Below the pieces are notes generated by a model. That model made no database searches, was not told where the DNA came from, and saw only the letters and a list, made by a program, of their open reading frames with translations. Positions 31,220 to 40,283 of a DNA stretch of 64,000 nucleotides are shown here, in pieces. This stretch comes from Roseisolibacter agri (GTDB lineage: Bacteria > Gemmatimonadota > Gemmatimonadetes > Gemmatimonadales > Gemmatimonadaceae). The position numbers and the translations under genes are program-made. Every line of letters begins with the position of its first letter. Position 1 is the stretch's first letter. The DNA is taken from assembly GCF_030159095.1 (NCBI RefSeq), contig NZ_BRXS01000007.1, forward strand, positions 1-64,000, read 5' to 3'.

Positions 31220-32289
31220 TCCCGCCCCACAACCCGCCGGCCCCTCGCACCGGACCGCGTACGGAGGACCGCCGGCGCACGCCGGACACTGCCGCCGCAC
31301 AGCTGCGCCGCATCCTCGACCTCGTGCCGCACGTGGCCGACGGCGAGCCGCACCCGATCGCGGAGCTCGCCCAGCACGCGGGGGTGGACGAGCGCACGCG
31401 GCTGCGGGACCTGCAGTCGCTCTCCTCGCGCTTCGACGCGCCAGGCGGTTTCGTCGACGGGCTCTCGATCTTCGTCGAGACCGAGACCGCCGAGGTGCAC
31501 ACGAACCACTTCCTGCGCCCCATGGGGCTCACGGTGCCGGAGCTCCGCGCGCTCGAGCTGGGACTCGCGGTGCTCGCGGCCGAGCGACCCGCGGAGGGGC
31601 AGCGCGCGATCGACGGGGCGCGGGCGCGGCTCCGGGAGGCGCTGGGCACCCGGGCGACAGCGGCGGCGCTCGACGTCTCGACGGCCGGTCCGGCGGCCCC
31701 GCTGGACGCCGCGGGCACCGCGACGCTCGCCGTGCTCCGCGAGGCGCGTCTGAACGGCCACAAGGTGCAGCTGGCGTACCGGAAAGCCGAGGTCAGCGAC
31801 GCATCGGAGCGAATCGTCGCGCCGTATGCGCTCGTGGTCGCGTCGGGCGCCTGGTACCTGGTCGCACGCTGCGAAACGAGCGACGCGCTACGTGTGTTCC
31901 GGATCGACCGCGTGGTGTCCGCCGTGGCCCTGGCGGAACCGTTCACCGTACCGGAGTCTTTCGACGTGCGCGCGGTCTTCCGCGAAGGTCGGGCCTTCGT
32001 CACCGACGCGCCGCCGGAGACGCTCGTCGTTCGGTACGGGCCGCGCGTCGCGCGCTGGGTGGCGGAGCGCGAGGGTAGGCCGCTGGACGACGATGGGTCG
32101 CTGACGCTGGAGCATCCGCTCGCCGACATCAACTGGGCGGTTCGGCACCTCCTCCAGTATGGGCCAGATGTCGAGGTCCTCGGGCCCGACAGCGTGCGCC
32201 AGGCCCTCGTGGAACGGGTCGACGCGATGCTCGCCAGTCTGGACGAACCGTGGAGCAGCCCGGGAACGACGCCGGCAGGCGCCACGTGA
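31216..32289 (+). CDS. WYL-domain regulator, second of a pair
   Basis: 357 residues from the ATG at 31216 inside the upstream stop. An N-terminal HTH-like region (AQLRRILDLVPHVADGEPHP then IAELAQHAGVDERTRLRDLQ) is followed by a WYL domain (YALVVASGAWYLVARCE, then RVFRIDRVV) and a C-terminal WCX-type segment. It ends in a GTGA overlap with the next gene. The arrangement of two WYL proteins coupled to a third gene suggests that they regulate or form a complex with that third product. Confidence 0.87.
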   Translation: MIPPHNPPAPRTGPRTEDRRRTPDTAAAQLRRILDLVPHVADGEPHPIAELAQHAGVDERTRLRDLQSLSSRFDAPGGFVDGLSIFVETETAEVHTNHFLRPMGLTVPELRALELGLAVLAAERPAEGQRAIDGARARLREALGTRATAAALDVSTAGPAAPLDAAGTATLAVLREARLNGHKVQLAYRKAEVSDASERIVAPYALVVASGAWYLVARCETSDALRVFRIDRVVSAVALAEPFTVPESFDVRAVFREGRAFVTDAPPETLVVRYGPRVARWVAEREGRPLDDDGSLTLEHPLADINWAVRHLLQYGPDVEVLGPDSVRQALVERVDAMLASLDEPWSSPGTTPAGAT

Positions 32290-33518
32290 CGGCGCCTGTG
32301 CAAGGCGCGCCGACACCGCATCTCCTGACCGTCTGGGATCCGCTGCGGCTGCCGGATTCCATGGAGGCGACCGCGCGCCACCTGTTGGCGCTCGCGCAGG
32401 CGCACGCGGCGGGCGAGGGGGCGGACCACGACGAGGATGACGTGTACGTCTGGTGGGGGAAGATGCGCTCGCCGCACCGGCAGCAGCCGCTCCCGCACCT
32501 GGCTGAGATCCTGGCCGTGGACGATCATCTGCGCGCTGCCGCTGGGGTGACATCGCCGGGCGACCACGAGGTCTCGCTCGCCCCGGATCGTGAGGTGCAG
32601 CTGTACCTCACCGATTACCGGTCGCTCTACGTGGCGCACGTCGGCGAGGTCACACAGGACGATCCCAGGCTCCATCCGGGCGAACGGGCGCATCTGCCAG
32701 CCGGCGTCTACACCGATGAGGTGCACTGCGACTGCTGGTTCCTGCTCTTCGACATCCGCCGCGTGGTGCTCGACGACACGCGGGCTGTCGTCGCCGAGCT
32801 GCGGAAGCTGCGGAACACGCGCTACGCCGGCCGTCCGGTGTCGCTCTACGGCGGGATGGTGGAGCTGCCGCTGCTCGTCACCCGCGACGATGGGGCACGG
32901 TGGTTCGATCACAGCACCCGGCTCCGGTTGACCGAGGGGCGCCCGTGGGTGGAGTTCGACGCGGAGCTCTCGGGCGTAGGTGCGGTCGCGGCGTCGCTTC
33001 GGGACGACGTGTTGGGCGAGGCGACCTGGCTGGCGCTCGATCCGGCGGCGCGCCAGTTCGTGGCCACCGCCGAGAAGATCTTCCGCGACCACCGCGCCGA
33101 CCCGGCATTCGACTTCTCGCCGGTGATCGTCAACCTCGCGAAGGCGTATGAGGTCCACCTCGGGCTCGCCTTCGGGGCCGTGGCACATCGGTTCTCGCCC
33201 AGTGCGCGGCGCGTCAACATGGATGGCCGCCCGGTGGACGTATTCGAGCGGCAGGCGCCCAGTCTCGGCGCCCTAGGAAAGGCGCTCGGCGAGAATCTGG
33301 ACCTCCGCGCGGCGGTGTCGCGCCACGTCGCGAACGCGGCGTGGGTGACGACGAGCCTCCCGCCGATCCTCCGCCAGCTGAGCGAGGCCCGCAACCCGGC
33401 GGCGCACAGCGAGCCGGTGACTCGTGAGGACGCCCGGCGCCTGCGCGACGCGCAGCTGGGTGTCGGCAGCGCGGCCATGCTGGACGAGCTCGCGCGGGTC
33501 CGGGCACTGACCGGCTGA
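32286..33518 (+). CDS. unknown protein with HEPN-like C-terminal motif
   Basis: 410 residues from the GTG at 32286, which overlaps the WYL stop (an ATG at 32250 is possible but would overlap by 40 bases). The bulk is unrecognised. Near the C-terminus ARNPAAHSEPVTREDARRL contains R369-N-x3-H374, the R-x4-H arrangement of HEPN ribonucleases, placed between helices as in that fold. Related RN-x3-H motifs occur in many defence effectors. The gene is the third of a translationally coupled series with two WYL regulators, so it is the candidate effector. HEPN assignment is inference from one motif. Confidence 0.72.
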   Translation: MTAPVQGAPTPHLLTVWDPLRLPDSMEATARHLLALAQAHAAGEGADHDEDDVYVWWGKMRSPHRQQPLPHLAEILAVDDHLRAAAGVTSPGDHEVSLAPDREVQLYLTDYRSLYVAHVGEVTQDDPRLHPGERAHLPAGVYTDEVHCDCWFLLFDIRRVVLDDTRAVVAELRKLRNTRYAGRPVSLYGGMVELPLLVTRDDGARWFDHSTRLRLTEGRPWVEFDAELSGVGAVAASLRDDVLGEATWLALDPAARQFVATAEKIFRDHRADPAFDFSPVIVNLAKAYEVHLGLAFGAVAHRFSPSARRVNMDGRPVDVFERQAPSLGALGKALGENLDLRAAVSRHVANAAWVTTSLPPILRQLSEARNPAAHSEPVTREDARRLRDAQLGVGSAAMLDELARVRALTG

Positions 33519-33604
33519 CGCCGGGAGCGGGCGCGGGCGCGGCGATCGACTGTCGGTGGGGTCTCGTATCGTGGGGGCGTCCTCCCACCCCTGGAGAGTC
33601 GCTC

Positions 33605-34930
33605 GTGGAGACTACGCTCGTCGCCGATTACGACCTCGTTCCCGCCCCCGACGGCACCTGTGCCGGCTACGTGGTGCGCGCGCTGCTCACCCTCTCCGCC
33701 GACCCGGGCACCGAGCCAGGGCGCGCCGCGCTCAACCTCTCGCTCGTTCTCGATCGCTCCGGCTCCATGAGCGGTGAGCCGCTTCATGCGGCACGGCGGG
33801 CCGCCGCCATGCTCGTGCGCCGGTTGCGACCCGAGGACGTGGTCTCGGTGGTGGCCTACGCCGACCAGGTGTCCACGGTTGCGGAGCCGGCGACCGGCGA
33901 CGCACAGCGGGCGCTCCCGCGCGAGATCGAGCAGATCGAGACCGGCGGCTCCACGAATCTGAGTGGCGGCTGGCTCCGTGGCCGTGAGTTGGTCGGTCGC
34001 ACGCTGTCGGCGCAGCGAATTGCGCAGGCGGATGCGGGCGGCATGCACCGCGTGTTGCTCCTGACCGACGGCCTCGCGAACGCGGGGATCACGGATCCCG
34101 CGACGCTGATCGGGATGTGCCGGGCCGCGCGGGAGCAGGGCATCACGACCACCACCATCGGCTTCGGCGAGGGCTACGACGAGGCGCTGCTGCGCGCGAT
34201 GGCAGACGCCGGAGGCGGCAGCACGTACTACATCGAGCGGCCCGACCAGGCGGCCGACGTGTTCGGCGAGGAGATCGACGGGCTGCTGTCGCTCGCGGCG
34301 CAGAATGTCGCGGTGGACATGCGCGCCGCCGACGCGGTGCGGCTCGTTCGCGTGCACCACGACTACCCCACGGCACCGCATGCCAATGGCGCCCGCGTGG
34401 AGCTGGGCGACCTGTACGCGCGCGAGCCGCGGGCGCTGCTGGTGGAGCTGTTCGTGCCGCTCCCGCCCGGCGAAGTGCCGGGAGCGTGGGCGCCACCGGC
34501 GGTTGGGGAGCTCGTGGTGCACGCGCACGTCGTGCTCCCCGATGGGGGGATCGAGCGTCAGGAGATTCGCCTGCCGGTCGCGCCCACGCTCGGCGCAACG
34601 GGCGTGGCCGAGCCCACGATCGTGCGCGAGCGCGTGCTGCTGCAGGCTGCCGCTGCGCGGAATGCGGCGCTCCGGGCGCGCGAGGCCGGCGACTTCCAGC
34701 AGGGCGCACACCTGCTCGCCGAGGCCGCCCTTGCAGCCGCACCGTACGTCGGGAGCGACCTTCGAGTCGCGGAGGAGGTCGAGGACCTCGAGGCCATGGC
34801 CTCGCACTTCGCCGAGGAGCGGGTCACCGCAGCGGACGCGAAGTACCTCGCGCAGATGGCGTACGCGCAGAACCGGGGGAAGGAGGGGACCCGAGCCACG
34901 CTGCGGCGCAGACCGCCCCCGCGCGCTTGA
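33605..34930 (+). CDS. VWA-domain protein (VIT/YfbK-like layout)
   Basis: 441 residues from a GTG at 33605. The VWA domain has a complete MIDAS: LVLDRSGSM (D50, S52, S54), GGSTNLSGG (Thr) and LLLTDGLANAG (Asp). A C-terminal beta-rich region (ALLVELFVPLPPGEVPG) and a helical tail follow. No signal peptide is seen, so it is likely cytoplasmic. It begins 86 bp after the HEPN-like gene, and with the WYL pair it may form a four-gene module. VWA proteins act as metal-dependent adaptors and are common in NTPase-linked conflict systems; no MoxR ATPase is present here. Confidence 0.85.
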   Translation: METTLVADYDLVPAPDGTCAGYVVRALLTLSADPGTEPGRAALNLSLVLDRSGSMSGEPLHAARRAAAMLVRRLRPEDVVSVVAYADQVSTVAEPATGDAQRALPREIEQIETGGSTNLSGGWLRGRELVGRTLSAQRIAQADAGGMHRVLLLTDGLANAGITDPATLIGMCRAAREQGITTTTIGFGEGYDEALLRAMADAGGGSTYYIERPDQAADVFGEEIDGLLSLAAQNVAVDMRAADAVRLVRVHHDYPTAPHANGARVELGDLYAREPRALLVELFVPLPPGEVPGAWAPPAVGELVVHAHVVLPDGGIERQEIRLPVAPTLGATGVAEPTIVRERVLLQAAAARNAALRAREAGDFQQGAHLLAEAALAAAPYVGSDLRVAEEVEDLEAMASHFAEERVTAADAKYLAQMAYAQNRGKEGTRATLRRRPPPRA

Positions 34931-34975
34931 CGGGCCGGGGAAGCCGGTTCGGGGGTCCAGACGCCCCTGCCGAGC

Positions 34976-35004
34976 TTACCGATCGGTGATCCGCACCCTA
35001 CAAT
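34976..35004 (+). promoter_or_regulatory. predicted sigma-70-type promoter
   Basis: TTACCG (34976-34981), a 17-bp spacer and TACAAT (34999-35004) form a reasonable -35/-10 pair, 48 bp upstream of the ATG at 35052. It suggests that the UDG-like gene starts a new transcription unit. Confidence 0.5.
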
Positions 35005-35051
35005 CGCCGTTGCCGACGTCGGCGCCCAGGCGAGTCCTATCCCCTTTCTGC

Positions 35052-35807
35052 ATGACCTACGTGCACCCGGCCGAGCGACTTTGGCGATCGCACGCCCCGC
35101 CGACAGGCTATCCCGCGGGTGTTGTCTCCGTGCCGGCGCCCATCCCGGGGCGCGCCTTCTTCCCGGGCGGGTACGGCCTGTGGGGCGCAGGTGCTGACCG
35201 GCTGCCCGACTTCCCGGTCGGCGGCGTCATGGTGCTCGGCCACGACTTCCACTCGGAGTCCGGGTACCGCGAGTCGCTGGGGCTCGGCGCCGAGCGGGAA
35301 ACGATGCCGACGTGGCGGAACGTGCGCGCCCTGCTGTGCGAGGTCGGCATCGCCCTGGAGCGGTGCTTCTTCACGAACCTGTTCATGGGGCTGCGCGCCG
35401 GCACCGCGACGACCGGCGTGTTCCCTGGCGCTACGGATGCCGATTTTGTGGCGCACTGCCGCGCATTCCTGCTCGGGCAGCTCCGCGCGCAGCGGCCGGC
35501 CCTCCTCCTCACATTGGGCGTGCACGTCCCGCCCATTGTGGGCACGCTCTCCCCCGAGCTGGCACCCTGGACGGAAGGGCGGGGGTTCCGGCACCTCGAC
35601 GCGGCCGGTCCAGTGCGGACCGGCGTCACTTTCCCCAGGGTTGAGGGCCTGTGCACCACCGCTGTGACCCTGGTGCACCCGAGTCTCCGCCACGCCGGCG
35701 TGCGGCACCGTCGTTACGCCGGCCTCGCGGGCCACGCGGCGGAGGTGCGCATGCTCCGTGACGCCATGGCCGCAGCGCACCTCGCGCCTGACCACGAGAC
35801 GGCCTGA
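35052..35807 (+). CDS. uracil-DNA glycosylase-fold protein
   Basis: 251 residues from the ATG at 35052. The sequence shows the strand and motif order of the UDG superfamily: VMVLGHDFHSESGYRE (about 57-72, in place of the G-x-D-P-Y motif), FFTNLFMGLR (about 102-111) and PALLLTLGVHVPPIVG. Proteins of this kind occur in defence islands as uncharacterised UDG-like proteins. Whether it excises bases is unclear, because the family catalytic residues differ. A promoter is predicted upstream, and a small partner gene follows after 4 bp. Confidence 0.7.
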   Translation: MTYVHPAERLWRSHAPPTGYPAGVVSVPAPIPGRAFFPGGYGLWGAGADRLPDFPVGGVMVLGHDFHSESGYRESLGLGAERETMPTWRNVRALLCEVGIALERCFFTNLFMGLRAGTATTGVFPGATDADFVAHCRAFLLGQLRAQRPALLLTLGVHVPPIVGTLSPELAPWTEGRGFRHLDAAGPVRTGVTFPRVEGLCTTAVTLVHPSLRHAGVRHRRYAGLAGHAAEVRMLRDAMAAAHLAPDHETA

Positions 35808-35811
35808 CCAG

Positions 35812-36330
35812 GTGCCGAACCACCACCCCGACTCCTCCGTACGGCGCGGCCAGCGCGTGCTCTCGATGGTGCACGAGCTGCACAAGCGCGGCTACCAGCG
35901 GCTGCGCGTCATGCCCGGCATGTCGCCGTCCGGCGGGTACTGGCGCTGCAACGTGACGCCCGCGTCCAACATCCTCCGCACGCACGGGGCGATGGCGCGC
36001 GACTTCACCGCGCTCACCGCCCACTACACGTCCGGGATGGAGAACGAGTACTTCGGGTGGCAGGATGCCCGCACCGACTCGGCGCGTGTGCTGGCCGACA
36101 AGTTCGTCGAACGCTTCCCGGAGATTGCGGCGGCGGCGGTCGGCCGCGACTGGGCGTACGTCGGTTGGTACACCGAGATGCTCGGTATCGCGGAGCAGGG
36201 CTATCTGCCCGTCGCATACGCCGACTGGTGGGATCCTCTGCCACCTGGGATCCTGCCGACGATGCCTGCCTATCCGCGTGGACTGGTGATGCCGCCAGAA
36301 GGGGAGGCGGAGCAGGCCGTCGAGGCGTAG
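35812..36330 (+). CDS. small partner of the UDG-like protein, unknown function
   Basis: 172 residues from a GTG at 35812, 4 bp after the UDG-like stop, so they are co-transcribed. The N-terminal part (VLSMVHELHKRGYQRLRVMP) looks like a helix followed by a beta strand; WRCNVTPASNI and a Trp-rich C-terminal half (DWAYVGWYTEMLG, ADWWDPLPPGILP) follow. No signal or membrane segment is seen and no family is recognised. The consistent spacing suggests a two-component unit with the glycosylase-fold protein. Confidence 0.68.
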   Translation: MPNHHPDSSVRRGQRVLSMVHELHKRGYQRLRVMPGMSPSGGYWRCNVTPASNILRTHGAMARDFTALTAHYTSGMENEYFGWQDARTDSARVLADKFVERFPEIAAAAVGRDWAYVGWYTEMLGIAEQGYLPVAYADWWDPLPPGILPTMPAYPRGLVMPPEGEAEQAVEA

Positions 36331-36562
36331 CCGCTCCATACCGAACCTGAGTGGCGCGTCGGCATTGTCGGCCGCGACGACGCGACCGGCAGCATGCGGA
36401 GGCGCGCGGAGGAACGCGGCCACGCGCTCCGCATTCCACGCTCCCACCCGTAACTCCCATGTCAGGCGTTGCACGGCCGCCATGCGTGTCGTGCAGAGGT
36501 GGGCAGCTTTACAGCCCGTCGCGCGGCTGCGTCAGGAGAGGTCCTCGAATCGGAGCATGTGA

Positions 36563-37558
36563 GTGGGACACGACGATCCGCTACATCGGAGGCAGATTCG
36601 CGCTGCGCTCATCGCCCGCCACGGGTGGCGCGTGACATCGCGCGTAGATGGCTCGGTCGACGTCGACGTCCCGCCCGACGTGCCTTCGGCAAACGCATTT
36701 GCCGACGCGGTGCGTTCCGCCGTGGGAGCGCTCGGCTACTCCCCGACCGTGGTGATCGGTGCCAGCGGCCGGATGGTCCGCGTGCAGACCGCCGAGACCC
36801 TGCAGCAGGCCGGCCGCGGCGCACATGGCTCTCTCGGCTCACAGCGTGCGTGCGACCGCCACACCATCCGAGCTGATCGTCGGACGGCGCCCACAGTGCG
36901 TCAAGGGGGCGTCCGGCCGTCGCCCTCCCGCAGTCTGGGTGCGAGCGACGGAGGGGTGCCCAGCTGGCTCGACGTGCTCGAGCCCCTGTCGGTGCCCTAT
37001 CGGAGCCATCTGTCCCAGGGGAGCGACCTCCTGACGTGGCACTTGGAGGCCCAGTTCCGCGCATTTCACGTGACTGCTGATTGGCAGGCGCGGTGGGAGC
37101 ATGCCGCCGCGGCTGCGGCGGACACGTGGAACAAGCGGCCGCTCCTCGCCGGGACCGACAGCGGATGCCCCTACAGTTGTGGTGAGGTGGAACTCGTCGC
37201 ACGGTTCAGGACCGCCGGTTATACCGCCTACTGGATCAGCGAATGGTCTGGCTTTCCCCACGTGCCGTCCTGGCAGCCCTTCTGCATCAAGCGGAGCGAG
37301 CTGCGGGAGCGCCTGCCGAACGTCTGGGAGCACGACCGCGCGCTCCGATCCCGGTTCCCCGACCTGGATCTCGGGCCTTCAGGAGGGCATCCGGACGTCG
37401 TCGCCTGGCGTCCTGGAGCCACCGAGTTCCGGTTCGTCGAGTACAAGGGGCCCGGGGACTCCATTCGACCGAAGCAGGCCGCGTGGGCGACGGCGCTCCT
37501 GCGCATCGCGGAAGACGACGCCTCGTATGCGGTCGTGATCGGGCGTGTACGCCAATGA
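36563..37558 (+). CDS. VRR-NUC domain nuclease
   Basis: 331 residues from a GTG at 36563. The C-terminal region carries the PD-(D/E)xK core of VRR-NUC nucleases: GHPDVVAW (D278) then FVEYKGPGDSIRPKQ (E293-x-K295), with the family's trailing K-P-K-Q helix. The middle part contains a Cys/His-bearing block (TDSGCPYSCGEVEL) and the N-terminal 90 residues are a different unknown domain. VRR-NUC enzymes cut branched or phage DNA. The 230 bp before the gene show nothing recognisable. Confidence 0.8.
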   Translation: MGHDDPLHRRQIRAALIARHGWRVTSRVDGSVDVDVPPDVPSANAFADAVRSAVGALGYSPTVVIGASGRMVRVQTAETLQQAGRGAHGSLGSQRACDRHTIRADRRTAPTVRQGGVRPSPSRSLGASDGGVPSWLDVLEPLSVPYRSHLSQGSDLLTWHLEAQFRAFHVTADWQARWEHAAAAAADTWNKRPLLAGTDSGCPYSCGEVELVARFRTAGYTAYWISEWSGFPHVPSWQPFCIKRSELRERLPNVWEHDRALRSRFPDLDLGPSGGHPDVVAWRPGATEFRFVEYKGPGDSIRPKQAAWATALLRIAEDDASYAVVIGRVRQ

Positions 37559-37625
37559 CAGAGAGAGCCGCCGGTCGGTTCGTGCCGGGATGGGGGCACC
37601 TCCCAAACACCGGGGCGCCGGGCCG

Positions 37626-38528
37626 ATGACGCGTCGCGCACAGCGCCGCGAGGGCAGGGCTGCCGACTCACGCCCGTTCGCGTACCTGCTCACCTGGAAT
37701 CCCGGGGGCGGGCGCGGCTCCGTCGACGCATCCTACGAGAAGCTCGCGGCGTTCGCCCGGGACGAGCGCCCGTGGGTCTCCTGGAGCTGCGGCAACTCGC
37801 AGGGCATCCCAGCCGGCTCCCGAATCTTCCTGCTCCGGCAAGGGCGCGTACCGCGCGGAGTGGTTGCATCCGGCTGGGTGACCCGCGGGAGTCATGAGGA
37901 CCTGCACTGGCAGACGGAGCGCCGTGCTCGCGGCGAGTCAGCCTGGTATGTCGGGGTGGGATTCGACGCGCTGCTCCTCGACCCGGCGGTTGAGCCGCCG
38001 CTCGATGTCGCATCGGCCACCGAGGGCCCGCTGACAGGTGTGCCGTGGGCCACCCCGCGATCGGGCATCGCCATCCGGCCCACCACCGCAGCCGCACTTG
38101 AGATAGCCTGGACCGCGCATGTGGAGCAGTTGCGGCCGGTCTCGCTTATGGATGATCCCGAGCTCGCGGCGGTCGAGGGCCACGTGCGGAAAGGCCTAGT
38201 CGCGCATCGGTCTCGCGAGCGTGCGCTCCGGGCGGCGAAGCTCGCCGCCGTACAGGAAGCCGATCCCGAGGGGCGACTGCAGTGCGAGGTGCCTGGATGC
38301 GGCTTCGACTTCGCCGCGCGCTATGGGGCGCTCGGAGCTGGGTTCGCGCACGTGCACCACCGATGGCCGCTCGCCGAACTTGAGGGCCCCAGGCTCACGA
38401 CGCTGGCGGACCTCGCGGTCGTCTGCGCGAACTGTCACGCGATGATCCACCGGGGTGGCCAGTGTCGAGAGCTCGATGATCTGATCACCCAGCGCACCCT
38501 GAGCACTGCGCATGACGCCCGTTCCTGA
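37626..38528 (+). CDS. EVE-like/PUA-like and HNH endonuclease, probable type IV restriction enzyme
   Basis: 300 residues from the ATG at 37626. The N-terminal half has an EVE-like modified-base reader pattern: YLLTWNPGGGRGSV, WSCGN, then GSRIFLLRQGRVPRGVVASG. The C-terminal domain is an HNH nuclease of McrA type with zinc-binding CEVPGC, HVHHRWPLAE and LAVVCANCHAMIH (about 220-275). EVE/YTH/SRA readers fused to HNH nucleases restrict DNA carrying modified bases. It follows the VRR-NUC gene with 67 bp between, so the two nucleases may be co-expressed. Confidence 0.85.
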   Translation: MTRRAQRREGRAADSRPFAYLLTWNPGGGRGSVDASYEKLAAFARDERPWVSWSCGNSQGIPAGSRIFLLRQGRVPRGVVASGWVTRGSHEDLHWQTERRARGESAWYVGVGFDALLLDPAVEPPLDVASATEGPLTGVPWATPRSGIAIRPTTAAALEIAWTAHVEQLRPVSLMDDPELAAVEGHVRKGLVAHRSRERALRAAKLAAVQEADPEGRLQCEVPGCGFDFAARYGALGAGFAHVHHRWPLAELEGPRLTTLADLAVVCANCHAMIHRGGQCRELDDLITQRTLSTAHDARS

Positions 38529-38603
38529 GGCCGCGACTGCATCGCAGCCGACCTCCCCGTTCCATCTCGCACGCAGGTCTTCCCCGTACCCGACGAGCAG
38601 CGT

Positions 38604-39065
38604 ATGAGTCGACGACCCGTCGATACAATCGGCCCGGCGGTCCAGGGGCGCGCCTACGTGCGCTCCGAGTTGGAGCAGCGAGGGTGGACGGTTCACGAGG
38701 TGACTGACGGGGGCGTCACGTTCCTGGAGGGAGTCGCTGAGACGGGAGCCCGCGTCCGTGTCCGTGTGAAGTCGAAGCGGAGTGGCACCTGGCAGCCCAC
38801 CGTGACCAGTGGCCGTGAGACTCCGATGCCGCCCGCCGTACCCACCTTCTGGATGTTCGTGGATCTCGGTGCGTCACCGCACACGGTGTTCATCGCGCCT
38901 GATGAGTGGGTGCGGAGGGACATCTACGAGGCGCACGCCGCGTACCTACGCACGAACGGTGGTCACCGGGCGCGGAACGACGCGTCGAGCCACCACGCGA
39001 TCTCAGCTGCGCGTCTCGAAGGATGGCGCGGCCGGTGGGACCTACTTCGACCGGAACCCGCATGA
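38604..39065 (+). CDS. small protein, possible degenerate endonuclease fold
   Basis: 153 residues. The sequence has a first helix (RAYVRSELEQRGWTVHEV), two strands (GARVRVRVKSKRSGTW), then FWMFVDLGASPHTVFIAPDEWVRRDI and a C-terminal helical end. This is the order seen in small restriction-endonuclease-like proteins, but the acidic residue of the E-x-K pair is not evident (VKSK), so catalysis is doubtful. It lies between the EVE-HNH gene and a HEPN-like gene. No family is named. Confidence 0.6.
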   Translation: MSRRPVDTIGPAVQGRAYVRSELEQRGWTVHEVTDGGVTFLEGVAETGARVRVRVKSKRSGTWQPTVTSGRETPMPPAVPTFWMFVDLGASPHTVFIAPDEWVRRDIYEAHAAYLRTNGGHRARNDASSHHAISAARLEGWRGRWDLLRPEPA

Positions 39066-39269
39066 GAACGAAGCGCTCGATTCAGCGCCGCCTGACGCTG
39101 GTCAGTCGACGGCACACCGCCGGTGCACTCTCCACCGCACTGCGTCGCCTAGCTGGCGTGCCCGCATCGAAGGGCGCGTGCGCGACCAATCACCGGCGCA
39201 GCCCACGAGCTGCGATGGCGAATCGCGAGACGCAAGCCCCCGTCCTACCACCACTGCTCACACGGACCC

Positions 39270-40271
39270 ATGAGCGACACGTTGGACTTGGGCGACTACT
39301 TCCTCCGATTCCCGGAAGCACTTCAGGACAAGTACGGCACCACGTTCGGGGTCGGCTTCCAAGACATCAAAGAGCGCTTCGCCCCTGTGGGTCTGGGCTC
39401 ACGCTCGATCACGGTCGACGACGTCCTGGCGATCTTCGATGTGAGCCTGCCGTTCGTCCAGGACTGGACGAAGCCGGATCGGGAGGAGCTTGATCGAAAG
39501 ATGAACGACCGTGAGCGCCCCGTCGCGGCGCTGATCCGCGACCTCCGGAGCGTGGAGTATCGGCGGGAGATCATCGTTGCCCTGGTCAACGCCTTTCGTG
39601 AGCTGAGCCTCACGGCGCTCGTGCTACACCACGTCTATCCGGACCGCTTCGCCATGTGCAGCCATCACCTGGCGAGCCAGCTGTACGTCACGGGCCCCAC
39701 AGTGCCCACGTTCTACATCGACTATTGCACGGAATTGCGAGAGTGGGCGCGCAGGCGCTGGGCAACCCCCGGCATCCGAACGGTCGTCGATGCGGAGTTC
39801 GCGCTCTGGACTTGGTATCGCCTCGCATACTCCCGCAAGCACGCGGACCCGGTGCACCACGGCCGCTTTCACCGTGATGAGTGGGTGCAGGAGCGAAGAG
39901 CCCTGCGCATCGCGAAGGCCCTCAACACGACCGACCGGCTGGACCTGGCGCGCTCGTACCTGGAGACGGACGCGACTGTGGCCGCGCTGATCGCGTGGCG
40001 CGAACTGGAGGTGGTTGCGCGCACGGTGTCCGGGCCAGGAGTGCTCCGCGAGGACAACTGTCGCGCGCTGTTGAGGAAGCTCCCACCCGAACGGTTCCCG
40101 CGCGGCACCGATGGGTACACCCTCGCGAACCTCTGGGACCGCCGGAATCAAGTCACGCACCACGGCGCGGAAGTCAGTCGGGTCGATGCCAAGCGCATCG
40201 TCGACGGCGTCACTGCCTTCGTCGAGCACAACAGCGAGGTAGCGTCAGCCGGCCTTCGCAGCATCCCGTGA
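39270..40271 (+). CDS. unknown protein with C-terminal HEPN-like domain
   Basis: 333 residues. The N-terminal two thirds are helical and unrecognised. The C-terminal segment LWDRRNQVTHHGAEVSRVDAK has R292-N-x3-H297, the R-x4-H catalytic pattern of HEPN ribonucleases, followed by a helix (RIVDGVTAFVEHN) as in that fold. It is the second HEPN-like candidate in the island and is not obviously similar to the first outside the motif. The next gene starts 12 bp downstream, so the two are probably one transcript. The 204 bp before the gene contain only a doubtful coupled frame (see rejected items). Confidence 0.7.
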   Translation: MSDTLDLGDYFLRFPEALQDKYGTTFGVGFQDIKERFAPVGLGSRSITVDDVLAIFDVSLPFVQDWTKPDREELDRKMNDRERPVAALIRDLRSVEYRREIIVALVNAFRELSLTALVLHHVYPDRFAMCSHHLASQLYVTGPTVPTFYIDYCTELREWARRRWATPGIRTVVDAEFALWTWYRLAYSRKHADPVHHGRFHRDEWVQERRALRIAKALNTTDRLDLARSYLETDATVAALIAWRELEVVARTVSGPGVLREDNCRALLRKLPPERFPRGTDGYTLANLWDRRNQVTHHGAEVSRVDAKRIVDGVTAFVEHNSEVASAGLRSIP

Positions 40272-40283
40272 GCTGAAGCAATC

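Noticed and set aside
33605-34930. MoxR-VWA system
   Set aside because: No MoxR-type AAA ATPase is encoded nearby.
39062-39493. Frame starting in an ATGA overlap after the small gene ending at 39065
   Set aside because: The first 60 codons are Arg-rich and family-free, and the frame then runs through the well-supported HEPN-like gene in a different register.
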